NCBI RefSeq assembly: GCF_000327385.1
Contig: NW_008708846.1
Span: 2,313,782-2,377,781 of the forward strand
Length of the DNA: 64,000 bases
Direction of reading: 5' to 3'
Source of the DNA: Lottia gigantea
Lineage: Eukaryota > Mollusca > Gastropoda > Lottiidae
The notes beneath the pieces were generated by a model, which worked only from the letters and a program-made list of their open reading frames with translations, was not told the origin of the DNA and made no database searches. Numbering within the stretch: position 1 is the stretch's first letter; every line of letters starts with the position of its first letter. Shown in pieces: positions 43,701-48,172 of this stretch. The translations under genes and the position numbers were made by a program.

Positions 43701-44696
43701 TGTTTCTAGGTTAAGAAGTTATATCAGAAGAGTGTAGAAGCTTTGCCATATTCAGCTACCTTGTGGAAAGATGTAATATACAACATAAGTCATTGTTTTC
43801 TATCTTTTGCTATTTATTCTGCCACATGCCAATTGATTTCTGTTGCTTAAAATGTCATGCTCAATTCTGAAGTTTTCAGAGCATAGCTAATAATGTCTTT
43901 TCATACAATCTATTTTTGTATTGCTTGCATACCTTACTTTTGTTGCCAATGGATAAGTCTGTCTTTAAATTTTGCAGTAGCTTAGCGTTTGCGAATCTTG
44001 GGGTCTAGGCTAAGTATAGAAAGTACCTTTATATTAATCAGCTAGTCCTGGCCCCCTTTTCACTAAAGTGTGTAAGTTTACGCCAAAATATTACACACGT
44101 TTCATCAAACAGAAATTGGCAAGTTTCATTTTTTCCGAAGCATTTCTTGTGTTAAGAAAAAAGTTACTATAGATAGCTGTCGTAAGTTATGCCAAAATTT
44201 CTTAGTGTAAGAATTTTAGTGAAATGCAAATTTTTGACAGACTTAAGAAAAGTTAAGTTAAACGGGGGCCTGGAGATATTTACTACAAGATGTCAAGAGA
44301 TATATTGCCAATAAGAAAAAGTATAAGCTGATGTTGCTGTCCTGTTGATGCCCTTAATATTTTAGGTGCAAGATAGTGGAATGTAAAATTCCAATTTTTG
44401 GAAGTTCTGGTAGAGATTTTGCATGCTAATGGAGGTTTTACTTTGACAAGCCTACTATGGTATCTGAAAACCATGCATGCTTATTTGGGTATTCCAAATT
44501 GACAAGATATTGAATATTTCTTGCATGTTGTCAACATTTTGGTTATGGTAACACAAGGACCTTTATAATATTCTTTTCTCAGTTTCTGCTGTTTGAAGTA
44601 ACCCAAAAAGATGAAGAAGGTGTTCAGAAGATATTGAGTGAATCTGAAGAGTATGGTCTTAATATTAAAGGATTTGTGGCCACCATATCATCCTAA
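215..44696 (+). CDS. ZFC3H1: ZFC3H1 orthologue, zinc finger C3H1 domain-containing protein (5' partial, 31 exons)
   Basis: Scaffold of the nuclear poly(A) exosome targeting (PAXT) connection, which in vertebrates bridges the helicase MTR4 and PABPN1 and steers polyadenylated nuclear RNA to the exosome; Red1 is the fission-yeast relative. Exons read from GT-AG borders and phase: 215-471, 1643-1766, 2172-~2251, 2978-3304, 3954-4268, 4852-5010, 5508-5593, 6205-6379, 7297-7506, 7752-8243, 8591-8692, 10573-10682, 11325-11456, 12037-12158, 12479-12580, 13340-13441, 13754-13925, 14340-14529, 15814-15999, 22572-22742, 23814-23995, 31527-31653, 32487-32564, 33058-33155, 37650-37760, 38315-38419, 41094-41360, 42700-42801, 43182-43221, 43710-43772, 44583-44696. 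The zinc finger and the C-terminal order match remembered human ZFC3H1 (about 1,990 aa). About 1,630 residues are present, so the N-terminus lies outside the window. The exon 3 donor is weak and its end uncertain. Identification rests on recall, not a search. Confidence 0.93.
1078..1455. repeat. Intronic minisatellite, 19-24 bp unit
   Basis: About 16 head-to-tail copies of a unit near TTTTCACTAGAATATTTACT plus CAG. The left and right edges carry a shorter variant, TTTTCACCAAAACATTCAG. The array is intronic, far from an exon border, and shows no coding potential. Gradual exchange of the two unit types across the array points to local amplification. Confidence 0.9.
2172..2251 (+). CDS. ZFC3H1: ZFC3H1 exon 3 (end uncertain)
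   Basis: After the acceptor TTTCAG the split glycine codon from exon 2 is completed and the frame reads AANLIEEFHDADYQSAMQ. The next exon begins in phase 0, so this exon must end on a codon boundary. The two in-phase donors, after 2230 (CCA|gttcct) and after 2251 (TTT|gtcatg), are both poor matches to consensus. LINE sequence begins about 120 bases downstream. Confidence 0.6.
2370..2925 (+). mobile_element. LINE 3' end (CR1/L2-like), decayed
   Basis: The + strand holds the C-terminal end of a LINE reverse-transcriptase ORF with stops and frameshifts. Recognisable pieces are the PVLNDLHWLRVCERINFKI-type motif at about 2510-2565, then LTYKTVNKTSP, YKPKRSLRS and YNLKKFGSRT. A short 3' UTR follows and ends in an ATT microsatellite (about 2903-2925). 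That order, with a simple ATT tail, is typical of CR1/L2-type LINEs truncated at the 5' end. It lies in intron 3. Family is named from remembered motifs only. Confidence 0.8.
2978..3304 (+). CDS. ZFC3H1: ZFC3H1 exon 4: proline-rich and acidic segment
   Basis: Acceptor TTTCCAG, phase 0. It begins SIEFPEDYYSSVNSEQQNN, then an uninterrupted proline run (PPPPPPDVPPEPEEEP, PPLPPLEDDDEE) followed by the conserved helix LMREQLLKSLMEKRKEKEM, ending at ATG|gtaagc. Vertebrate ZFC3H1 has the same succession of polyproline, acidic patch and an LREQLLKSL-type helix, which is one of the stronger anchors for the identification of the N-terminal half. Confidence 0.9.
3508..3765 (-). mobile_element. tRNA-derived SINE, minus-strand copy 1
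   Basis: Read on the minus strand the copy has a GGGTTCCGATCTCC B-box-like head near 3725, a body containing AAGTCATCTTCACTCATAATT, TACCGG-type linker and GGCCAAGGACCAGCTAGTAG, and ends in an A/TTTC-rich tail (about 3508-3545). The same body recurs at 10128, 17525, 21030 and 43290. Lies in intron 4. Confidence 0.8.
3954..4268 (+). CDS. ZFC3H1: ZFC3H1 exon 5: Tyr-Asp motif repeats and Tyr/Thr-rich tail
   Basis: Acceptor TTTTCAG, phase 0, donor TCG|gtaagt. Residues about 16-70 of the exon hold four related motifs, VTNYDKGV, VTSYDRIV, ETSYDKEI and VVRYDPAP, followed by a low-complexity Tyr/Thr stretch (SPTYSPTYSTIYTTTTI). I do not recall this repeat in vertebrate ZFC3H1, so it looks like a lineage-specific disordered segment. 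Confidence 0.85.
4852..5010 (+). CDS. ZFC3H1: ZFC3H1 exon 6: conserved LPKHKPVV acidic segment
   Basis: Acceptor TTTTTAG, phase 0, 53 codons, donor GAG|gtaagt. It reads LPKHKPVVINMYDSSSEEDE and ends GGLDDFLKEARKSVE. Vertebrate ZFC3H1 has the matching LPKHKPVV, a Ser/Asp/Glu patch and a GLExMIKEARR helix, so this exon is a firm landmark. Confidence 0.93.
5130..5362. repeat. Palindromic MITE family C, half copy
   Basis: Sequence from GTACAGTCTGGATAAACAAA to AAAGGGAACCCATCTTTAA is nearly identical to the right part of the fuller copies at 35858-36229 and, inverted, 39637-39946. The left terminal part is missing. Lies in intron 6. Confidence 0.85.
5508..7506 (+). CDS. ZFC3H1: ZFC3H1 exons 7-9: coiled-coil region
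   Basis: Three exons, 5508-5593, 6205-6379 and 7297-7506, give a Lys/Glu/Gln-rich, heptad-like stretch: VNSAAEKTKIQMLKVKEVQG, then KSLREQLLAAEKIAQANKQQ, then KSKEKLKELEEKTMDLGNE. Exon 7 can end at AAAG|gttggt in phase 2, which joins in frame with exon 8. Exon 9 ends with an Asn/Lys-rich linker. Coiled coil is expected between the conserved GLE helix and the zinc finger in this family. Confidence 0.85.
6462..6882. mobile_element. Foldback (long-hairpin) MITE in intron 8
   Basis: Two arms of about 155-160 bp are near-perfect inverted copies. The left arm begins CAGTCGAATTAAAATTAGAC and the right arm ends GTCTAATTTTAATTAGACT. They differ by a few substitutions and one indel of about 8 bp, with a spacer of about 110 bp. 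Flanks GGTAATGTAT (6452-6461) and GGTAATGGAT (6883-6892) form an imperfect 10-bp direct repeat, a plausible target-site duplication of Mutator-like length. No ORF. Confidence 0.85.
7752..8243 (+). CDS. ZFC3H1: ZFC3H1 exon 10: helical and basic linker
   Basis: Largest coding exon, 164 codons in phase 0, acceptor TTTTCAG, donor CAG|gtaaac. A Lys/Glu helix (KKALAAERLVQEKKRLQQLE) is followed by a basic, Ser/Pro-rich linker with KSKKKFKKPTSPEVDLDAIK and LPKPRRRSLADM, the last resembling a basophilic kinase site (RRRS). Probably nuclear-localising and disordered, by composition. Confidence 0.9.
8591..8692 (+). CDS. ZFC3H1: ZFC3H1 exon 11, whose 3' end seeded a minisatellite
   Basis: Acceptor ATCATAG, phase 0, 34 codons: KEKIEKILKNSKSITWCVRR then HNKQYPAISSPVIQ, donor CAG|gtaatt. 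The last 41 nt and the first 33 nt of the intron form the unit repeated 20 times downstream. I take the first donor as authentic because it keeps phase 0 into exon 12 at 10573; using the second donor would add 74 nt and shift the frame. Confidence 0.88.
8652..10110. repeat. 74-bp minisatellite made from exon 11 end plus 5' splice site, 20 units
   Basis: The word CCTGCTATATCTTC begins at 8666 and recurs at exact 74-bp steps to 10072 (20 copies, no length variation). Each unit is 41 nt of exon 11 (ATAATAAACAATATCCTGCT through TATACAG) plus 33 nt of intron starting GTAATT. Nineteen copies keep CAG|GTAATT; the last reads CATGTAATT. Two main variants of the exon tail alternate, CCCCTGTTATACAG and CACCAG(A/T)AATACAG. 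Confidence 0.97.
10125..10400 (+). mobile_element. tRNA-derived SINE, copy 2 (fullest)
   Basis: The head has an A-box-like GGTTAGAGTGTTGG and a B-box-like GGGTTCCGATCG. The body has AAGTCATCTTCACTCATAATT, GGGAAAGATCAATGCCGAGA and GGACCAGCTGATAGAAAGG. It ends in a TTTC/T-rich tail near 10380-10400. It abuts the 74-bp minisatellite on its left. Lies in intron 11. Confidence 0.88.
10573..12158 (+). CDS. ZFC3H1: ZFC3H1 exons 12-14: CCCH zinc finger
   Basis: Exons 10573-10682, 11325-11456 and 12037-12158 encode the family-defining domain. Before the finger is PYTSPLLQFQAYR, then LSSYFRTKENKSILSSTYSN, matching the human HSPLLVFKSYR and SPYFRTKE motif. The finger is LCRYDLQGKCNDDKCQGQH, a CX7CX4CX3H array. 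Its three cysteines are in exon 13 (first Cys codon 11410-11412) and the histidine is in exon 14 (12041-12043), so an intron of about 580 bp interrupts the finger. In this family the finger is thought to contribute to RNA or protein contacts in exosome targeting. Confidence 0.96.
12479..13925 (+). CDS. ZFC3H1: ZFC3H1 exons 15-17: post-finger linker
   Basis: Exons 12479-12580, 13340-13441 and 13754-13925 fit by phase (1, 1, 2). They read SKYVDGIIKQHGNKMTNDQI, VPPFTMFYESRNWRPTAVEE and an acidic stretch ending DDPTNIPLWIKLSYKKLND. The last motif leads into the helical repeats, as in the vertebrate protein, where WxKLAxxxL-type sequence precedes the HAT/TPR region. Confidence 0.9.
12745..13086. 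mobile_element. Palindromic MITE family A, full copy
   Basis: Termini TTAAAGGGACAGG (left) and CCTGTCCCTTTAA (right) are inverted repeats that continue imperfectly inward. Length about 340 bp, no ORF. Related copies lie at 18389, 20661, 24738-28782 (split by a transposon) and fragments near 37845 and 59245. The flanking TTAA on both sides is compatible with TTAA-target insertion. Lies in intron 15. Confidence 0.88.
14340..15999 (+). CDS. ZFC3H1: ZFC3H1 exons 18-19: first HAT/TPR-like helices
   Basis: Exons 14340-14529 and 15814-15999. They read NSKSSLDKALHVLARGIESN, DLWHHYLLLYKHH, then SPSYDIYWM|YLEWSTGYSNKDSI and HYLLEIILYKVTLAVQTGRF. This follows the human order NPEIWCHYLRLF, DYQSFWTFLHLES and LLFRVQLHIFTGR. 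The two exons join in phase 0 and match across the join, so the N run in the intron does not hide an exon. Confidence 0.92.
14582..15299. other. Assembly gap flanked by inverted repeats
   Basis: Positions 14640-15203 are 564 Ns. The bases just left of the gap (14582-14639) and just right (about 15231-15289) are inverted copies of each other over about 58 bp with one visible mismatch, for example ATGTTATGGAATATAACACA on the left. The unassembled piece is therefore likely the inside of an inverted-repeat element or hairpin. The right side also has GAAACGTTATGTGCC, a kind of word common near ends of retroelements. Confidence 0.9.
16305..16566. mobile_element. Palindromic MITE family F, copy 1
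   Basis: The left end CTCTGACTACAATG and right end CAATGTAGTCAGACAG are inverted. The interior shares TAAACATGATTTTA, GAAAATTCA-type and GAGGGAAGTGTGTCTATT words (in opposite orientation) with the copy at 48965-49287. About 260 bp, no ORF. Confidence 0.75.
17525..17755 (-). mobile_element. tRNA-derived SINE, copy 3
   Basis: On the minus strand it has a B-box-like GTGGGTTCTAATCTACATCG, then the family body (diverged) down to GACCATCAGATGGACGG near 17550. More decayed than the copy at 10125. Confidence 0.7.
18389..18665. mobile_element. Palindromic MITE family A, copy 2 (inverted)
   Basis: Begins TTTAAAGGGACAGGTTCAGC and ends AAATCTGTCCCTTAA. The interior matches the reverse complement of the 12745 copy, including TTTGACCAATCATACCTTA and CAACCCCCCAAAATATC. 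Slightly shorter than the full copy. Confidence 0.85.
18880..19015 (+). repeat. Fragment of CCTGGCAAA interspersed repeat
   Basis: Shares AGTCCTGGCAAAATGTCCCT, CAATGCACCCTGCATGG and AGTAGGACTTAAAACTCCAT with the longer copy at 32095-32305. Probably the 3' portion of a SINE-like repeat family different from the tRNA-derived one above. Confidence 0.7.
20661..20970. mobile_element. Palindromic MITE family A, copy 3 (inverted)
   Basis: Begins TTAAAGAAACGGGTTTGCCA and ends CAAATCTGTCCCTTTAA, with AACGACTCGTCTTTTCTTTA inside. Diverged but full length, in intron 19. Confidence 0.82.
21030..21230 (+). mobile_element. tRNA-derived SINE, copy 4 (diverged)
   Basis: Has GTAGTGGGTTCTTATCTTAG in place of the B-box, then AAGATGAATGCCAAGAGG, GGTACTAGCTTGTAGACAGG and AACCTAAGTTATTATCTTTG, which match the body of the copy at 10125. 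The tRNA head is decayed. Confidence 0.7.
22572..23995 (+). CDS. ZFC3H1: ZFC3H1 exons 20-21
   Basis: Exon 22572-22742 (phase 0, acceptor TTTGCAG) reads SIIKANTKTDRSELLNILNI, WISYIHLLEYHHLPSS and NNQNPGHILDK, ending AAG|gttagt. Exon 23814-23995 reads SNLMIEWKPVEELLTSV to FDNFIAFLSSVSR. Human has WLAYIHLIEFNILPSKFYD, NDNPSRIV and ESFVMPW at the same place, so the join K|SNLMIEW is the authentic one and the first donor of the following array is the real 5' splice site. Confidence 0.92.
22690..23710. repeat. 57/60-bp minisatellite made from exon 20 end plus 5' splice site, 18 units
   Basis: The word TATAGTTCTAAT starts at 22701 and recurs 18 times to 23686 (last copy slightly altered). Steps are 57 or 60 bp, apart from units 2 and 12, which share a one-base deletion (AGACAATTCC) and give 59-bp steps to the next unit. 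Each unit contains ATTTTAGACAAG|GT(G/T)AGT, a copy of the exon 20 donor. Most units are open in the exon frame as SKS(S)LYSSNNQNPGHILDKV. In units 6-11 a 57+60 dimer of 117 bp is the higher-order period. Confidence 0.97.
24887..28615 (-). mobile_element. Nearly intact DNA transposon, 3.73 kb, superfamily not assigned
   Basis: Terminal inverted repeats of about 29 bp begin CGTCGGTGGGCTT(C/A)CAAAA and continue (T/C)CGCG(A/T)ATATG. It is bounded by ATAT on both sides (24883-24886 and 28616-28619), read as a 4-bp target duplication; a 2-bp TA duplication with slightly longer termini is equally possible. Subterminal CGCGATTTTG-type words recur near both ends. It encodes one minus-strand protein across 27869-25320. 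A 4-bp duplication would fit Sola-type elements, but I do not recognise the superfamily with certainty. Located in intron 21 of ZFC3H1, antisense to it. Confidence 0.92.
25320..27869 (-). CDS. Putative transposase of the 3.73-kb element, one frame with two in-frame TAA stops
   Basis: One reading frame runs from ATG at 27869 to a stop at 25320-25322 (849 codons), interrupted only by TAA at 27234-27236 and TAA at 25713-25715. The N-terminus is MASYSRGKYLVSLAIKST, then a Ser/Pro/Asp-rich region, DSDRDPDWKPRKKRK (basic, NLS-like), a conserved block with FDRFWTNLNWDQKRVFVAGL, a Cys motif CDICCGF, VITLDLQSLLLSP and FLEKGHTQMECDSVH. The last two look like parts of an RNase H-like transposase core, by inference. 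It resembles a large group of uncharacterised proteins scattered in insects, cnidarians and molluscs. The stops suggest a recently inactivated copy; splicing around either stop is an alternative. Confidence 0.8.
29410..29735. repeat. Foldback of degenerate 15-16 bp GGGAAGGGGCGAAAT-like repeats
   Basis: The left arm (about 29415-29517) is a run of diverged CCCATTTCGTCTCTTCCCAT units. The right arm (about 29606-29732) is a run of purine-rich units such as GAAGGGGTGAAGTGGGAGGG and AAATGGAAAAGGGGCGATAT. The two arms are complementary in style, so the whole folds back around an AT-rich loop of about 90 bp. Confidence 0.75.
30795..31100. mobile_element. Palindromic MITE family B, copy 1
   Basis: CACCATTCCAATTTTCAATC and CAGACGTCTGTGGTTCCTGC on the left are matched inverted by GCAGGAACTACAGACATCTG and CTGAAAATT on the right, followed by GTCCCCGATACACATAAA and ATCCCTTTACAAT. 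Other copies at 36590, 41455 and 58005. No ORF. Confidence 0.82.
31527..33155 (+). CDS. ZFC3H1: ZFC3H1 exons 22-24: HAT/TPR-like helices
   Basis: Exons 31527-31653, 32487-32564 and 33058-33155 read WKDACEVCRKVLQLCPSAVD, MWLTAANLYASCGEENLHSA, VFEEAIKENHQSAKLFNHLA and NQDKALEVLERYIMSFYDV. Human has YEAAMELCKSLLESCPINCQ, VWLTAFEKNPQNAEIFYHM and NLLPFLRKFIASFF at the matching places. Phases fit (2, 0, 0, 2). Confidence 0.9.
32095..32305 (+). repeat. CCTGGCAAA interspersed repeat, fullest copy
   Basis: Contains AGTCGCTCGGAAGGGAC, GTGTGCTACAGGCTGTGCGC and GTAAAAGATCCTTCAACAGT in the 5' part, and ACTGTCCTGGCAAAGTTTTC with GTAGGACGTAAAACTCCATT in the 3' part. Fragments occur at 7196-7258 (inverted), 16853, 18880 and 34917. 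No promoter boxes or ORF were seen, so SINE status is only likely. Lies in intron 22. Confidence 0.7.
35858..36229. mobile_element. Palindromic MITE family C, full copy
   Basis: Starts ATTAAAGATGGGCTTCATTA and ends AAGGGAACCCATCTTTTAA, giving inverted termini TTAAAGATGGGTTCCCTTAT. Interior TAATTCATTA-type and GTACAGTCTGGATAAAC-like words are shared with 5130-5362 and, inverted, 39637-39946. About 370 bp, no ORF. Confidence 0.85.
36590..36899. mobile_element. Palindromic MITE family B, copy 2 (fullest)
   Basis: Begins TTTAAAGAGGTTTTCTTAAT and ends TTTAGAAAACCTCTTCACAA followed by TCCCTTTAAT, so the termini are inverted. The interior holds the paired GTTCCTGCAATTC and GAATTGCAGGAAC segments. 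Confidence 0.85.
37650..38419 (+). CDS. ZFC3H1: ZFC3H1 exons 25-26
   Basis: Exons 37650-37760 and 38315-38419, each entering in phase 2. They read FILGLPLPFSTRLPSLQQP, AYLWLNYC and LLLELQGDIHECNEMYETAL, then LCKLWVG. Human has LLNIPGPIDIPSRL, VPYLWLIYCLCHPLQ, VEAYEAALG and KIWMDYL in the same order. Confidence 0.92.
37845..38045. repeat. MITE family A fragment
   Basis: Truncated copy lacking the left terminus. It contains CAAGAATTATCTGTGTTTGA, AATTTCTAGTTTGAGGTATT and CAACCCCCCAAAATGGCACA, ending TCTGTCCATTTAAA. Lies in intron 25. Confidence 0.75.
38420..41093 (+). other. Intron 26 (2.7 kb)
   Basis: Contains a 25-bp perfect tandem duplication at about 38500-38550 (GAACATTCTGGTACATGGCC), an inverted MITE family C copy (39637-39946) and otherwise unique DNA. 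ORFs at 40561-40875 on both strands look like chance openings. Confidence 0.7.
39637..39946. mobile_element. Palindromic MITE family C, inverted copy
   Basis: Starts TTAAAGATGGGTTCCCTTAT and ends AAGGAAACCCAACTTTAAG. Reads as the reverse complement of the 35858 copy through TCACATGTCCATAATTAATT and TTTATCCAGACTGAACA. Confidence 0.85.
41094..41360 (+). CDS. ZFC3H1: ZFC3H1 exon 27
   Basis: Acceptor TTTCAG, 267 nt entering in phase 2, donor AAG|gtcaga. It reads YAEFICRQIEQNTDN, LLHIITRSITSMPTKFHPAW, VNGLIDYYLCRLPSNDHMTM and LEKYHHMMPDNVDLLIR. Human has NRCLVTVPARYPIPF, VIFFYLSCVPKTQHSKTLER and FCSVMPANSGLALRL here. The longest exon of the C-terminal helical repeat region. Confidence 0.93.
41455..41560. 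repeat. MITE family B fragment, copy 3
   Basis: Right half only: AACCACAGACATCTGTTTGA, ATTGATGCTATCAGTGTCCC and AGAAAACCTCTTTACAATCC followed by CTTTAAG. Lies in intron 27. Confidence 0.8.
42173..42612. mobile_element. hAT-type MITE with 8-bp target-site duplication
   Basis: Element 42181-42604 (424 bp) has perfect 17-bp inverted termini TAGGGCTGCAACGATTC and GAATCGTTGCAGCCCTA, flanked by perfect 8-bp direct repeats ATGTTGAC at 42173-42180 and 42605-42612. The GGGCTGCAACGATT terminus and 8-bp duplication are typical of hAT non-autonomous elements. No ORF; lies in intron 27. Confidence 0.95.
42700..44696 (+). CDS. ZFC3H1: ZFC3H1 exons 28-31: C-terminal end and stop
   Basis: Exons 42700-42801, 43182-43221, 43710-43772 and 44583-44696. 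They read CEEGLRRGEYYRVSSLTN, IDFWKMVVSLKLREGRYKE, VKKLYQKSVEALPYSATLWK, FLLFEVTQKDEEGVQKILSE and YGLNIKGFVATISS followed by TAA at 44694-44696. Human ends with VHRLYQRALQKLPLCASLWK, DQLLFEAS and CQEIGVSLNELL, so the terminus is conserved, with a slightly shorter tail. Confidence 0.94.
43290..43525 (+). mobile_element. tRNA-derived SINE, copy 5
   Basis: Starts within the head at GAGGGTTCAATTCTAAATCG (B-box-like), then AAGTCATCTTCACTCATAAT, GAGTACGGATAATCTGGG and GGCCAAGGACCAGCTGG, ending in a (TTTC)n tail at about 43497-43523. The A-box half of the head is missing or decayed. Lies in intron 29. Confidence 0.85.
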
Positions 44697-46285
44697 AACC
44701 AAATTGAAAATATTTGCTACTACTACCAAATGAAATTATTCTGAAGGCTGTGAGAGTGTAGTAATATTTTTGGCCAAAATACTTCTTGAAATCCAGAGAA
44801 TTTGTGCTTCTGTTGTTCATGTGGCAATGGAAAAACTGAAAAAGACCAACTTGATTAAGCAAATCATTCCTTCCTCAACATATAAGATGAAGTTGCTTCC
44901 TAGTCCTTCCAGAATATTTGAGATGTGATAAACATATCTACTGAGGTACAGTAGCTTAGCAATTTACACAGTGAGTATTTAGCATGGTTATGGCTATTTT
45001 TTTAATACTATTTTAGAGAACTTTTGAATTTTCTCAAAGTCATAACCATGTTTTGTTGTTGTATTGTTGTGTACATTTTGTTGTTATGTTTTTGAATATG
45101 ATTAATCTATACATTCTAAGCTTCAGGAAAAACCTATACCCATTTAGCTTCCTACAAAAATAACATTTTGTTATTGTGAACTTGGAATTTTATAAACCTG
45201 CTCAAGAAGGCTGAAACCAAGAACAAGCCTTTTCAAACATAATATACTTGTTTGAATGTAAAACATTGCTCAAAGAAGAAACTGTTCAAGACGGAGTGAT
45301 GGATAAGTGAGGAGCCTTAAAATATGATAGTGCTGATAGATGTACCAAAGAGAAATGGTCACTCAGAAATATCCAGAAGCAATAAAGAAGAATACACCCT
45401 GTATCTTTTTGTATGTAAATTCGAGAAAACACATTGTCAGAATTCAGACCAGAAGAGTTTGTAAACACATTTTATCACAAAAACATTTTTGCCCATCTCA
45501 AAACCTTCAGTTGTTTATTCAAATGAAAATTCTCATTGATCATGAGTTTTTCTGATATTTCTGCTGGTTTTAATTTCTACTTACTTTTAAGTAAACCATT
45601 TCAATAGTGAAAGAGACAAACCTTTTACACATCCTTAAATATAGGTAGACCTGTATACACCATCTTCTCAATGTCAATCTATTACAGACTTTGTCTTATA
45701 CCTTGACTCCAATAGCCACCTTCCTTGTTTCACAGAAATTTGTAGACGAAGCCACTTGGTTGGATTGTACATTAGCAAATACAACCAATCAAAGTGCTCT
45801 ATAAACTATTGCAGTTAAGATATAAGACAAAGAATGTAATAGCTTGATATTGTGAAGATGATATACATATGATCTATCATCTTGTTGAAGTGGTCTTTTG
45901 GTTTAATCAAATTGGCTTTATGGGGTTGGGGTATTTTACTGGGTAATATATAGTTGACAATGTGTTTTCTAACATTTGAAACTTAGACACCAATTTCAGT
46001 GCGATTCAAATATGCTTAAGGGTCCTTCATCACCTCAAATTTTGATGATTTAAATTTTATTGCAATGTGATTTGGAATTAGAAAACTATATATAAAACTT
46101 TTTATTTGTAATCAACAATAATTGGTGTTCTTATAATGATCATAATATATATTTCTATTTTGAAAATCAATAACAATGGAATTTTGTATCTTTAAATTAA
46201 AATTTTTACACAAAGTACTATCTTGGCCTTAAAATTATGTATATGTATGTATATTTTTTTGGACAAATAATAAATTTGTTATTGT
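44697..46285 (+). other. ZFC3H1: Probable ZFC3H1 3' UTR
   Basis: Downstream of the stop there is no further exon of the gene. An AATAAA at about 46268 (in AAATAATAAATTTGTTATTG) followed by T-rich DNA is a reasonable polyadenylation signal; another AATAAA lies near 45382. Either would end the transcript. The choice cannot be made from sequence alone. Confidence 0.45.
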
Positions 46286-46752
46286 TATGATTTTTGTTTT
46301 TAATTTACTGATTAGTATAATTTACATTGAAAATGCATTCGGGAGAATCACAAAGAGCAAATTGGTCTATGAAATTTTCAAGAGTAATTATTTGTTATTT
46401 TGATCTATTCAAGTGCAATATCATTGTCTCTCAATGTGTCTATTGCAAGACCAATATCAATGTTCCGCTGCTGTAAGATCTTTTCTGAGAATCAGCCCCA
46501 AGCAATTCATTCATTGCAAGCCAAGACATAATTGTCGATTATGGGCTGGTCCAATCTCAGAAATAAAACGCATATTGAATTGCATATTGTTTCATCTCTT
46601 CGCAAGCAAAATGTCCCATCTATCATCTATAAATACAGTAAAAGCCCGACCCTTGGAGGACAAGTCTCATAAGGACTGGCAGGAGTCAGTACTCCTTCAA
46701 ATCTATTCCCAGTGATATGTAATAATTCACAAGCGCAAGGTAATGGAAATGG

Positions 46753-47007
46753 TCAAAGCTGATCAATTAGAGGTGTGCGACACTTTGCCTTGGTGTCAAT
46801 AACTACTTTCCTCAGAGCATTTAGTTCTGAATCATACATACAATTATGAGCATTGACTTCATCGTGATCGACCGATTTTTTCGTTCGTTTATTGAGTTTC
46901 ATGCAGTGTTGGAGCATTCCATGTAAGTCGAAAACATTTTGATTTAACACGAGCGCCGATTTCTCCGTTAATTGGACATTTGAGTAACCATTTCTTCTGT
47001 TTATCAT
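46753..47007 (-). CDS. Unrecognised 84-codon ORF, possible exon or small gene
   Basis: A true ATG (47005-47007) opens a frame of 84 codons reading MINRRNGYSNVQLTEKSALV, then NQNVFDLHGMLQHCMKLNKR and SELNALRKVVIDTKAKC. The composition is protein-like (helical, Lys/Asn/Leu-rich) and the stretch has more CpG than its surroundings, which sets it apart from the other ORFs of this region. I do not recognise the protein. It would converge tail-to-tail with ZFC3H1. No splice partners or poly(A) signal close by could be shown, so this is a candidate only. Confidence 0.3.
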   Translation of the reverse strand: MINRRNGYSNVQLTEKSALVLNQNVFDLHGMLQHCMKLNKRTKKSVDHDEVNAHNCMYDSELNALRKVVIDTKAKCRTPLIDQL

Positions 47008-47246
47008 GTATATATTACCAAAATTACGAAGCTGATTTTGGCAGCCACGTGTAGGCGTTTGTAGTATTTTATCAAGGGGAGTTTACACAAAAAAATCAAA
47101 CAAACAATATTAAGACTAATTTGTAAAATCATACACATTGGGGTTTTTAACGAAACTATGATAAACACGCTTTCATGTTAGTCATGTTCTGGCATTTAAT
47201 AATCCATTCCTTTTATAAAACACCATATAAAGTATAAGTATATTTA

Positions 47247-48172
47247 AGGGAAAGGGGGGGGGGGGGGTGTCGGTCAAATAAAGTAAAGCTTAAGAATAGT
47301 ATTTTTGAATGTGTTCTGGTCGATACCTACTTGTTTTAAGCAAGTGAAGTTGCAATATCATTTAAATTGGCACTATGTTCCATCGCCTATCTGATCATGG
47401 ATGTTTGCTAGTTATAACAGCTAAATACTTTTTCTTCTGTTATCGGTTTCCACAAGAACTGCTAAAAAACAGGGTAGTAGGCCTAGCACTGCAGTTTAAT
47501 TGATACCGATTTTTTATACCTTAAACAAATAAGTCTGGACAGCTGATTACTTTAGTATACATGTACTCCCATTTAAGCAGTCTGTTTTTGGCATATTTGC
47601 AGGCACAACCGGCATCGGATTTTCAGTCATGACGTCCTTTCAGTACCCAAAATTGACATCAGAAATCATATAGTGGTAGTTCCTCAAATCTTGAGGACAT
47701 AAATAAGAAGTAACTGGAAGATTGATATCATTTGTCTGTTGTTGGATGTTAACATGTAAACTAGGGTGCCAGGAAGCTAGATAATCTCAGTGTTAGGGTG
47801 ATATGAGAAAAGAATTCCCATAAAAAGCTCAGTAGGTTTCTTACTCCTATCTTTTGTTTACTCTAGTCTCACATTTATTACTCTGGCTATGTTCTTAAAG
47901 ACCTTGTACTATTTCAAGTGGTTCCCACGAAAAATGACATTCAAAAGTTTTCTCATTGTTCATTGACGCTGTGACTCGATCCACAACAAGTTAGACATGC
48001 TTCTAAATTTTTAGGTTGAAAGTAATAATTTTTACTTTCGTTATTCGAAATATAGATCAATGCTTTGTGGAATCATTAAACCAATGGTAGCTCTGTTACG
48101 TTAATATTAATATAACGTGATTAACGTGACCAATTCAGCCCATTTTTTTGGGGGGGGGGGGGGGGGGGGGGC
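47247..48172 (+). repeat. Two long poly-G tracts
   Basis: A 14-G run lies at about 47254-47267, and a 22-G run at 48150-48171 following a run of T. Such tracts can form G-quadruplexes and are prone to length error in sequencing and assembly, so their exact length is unreliable. Confidence 0.8.
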
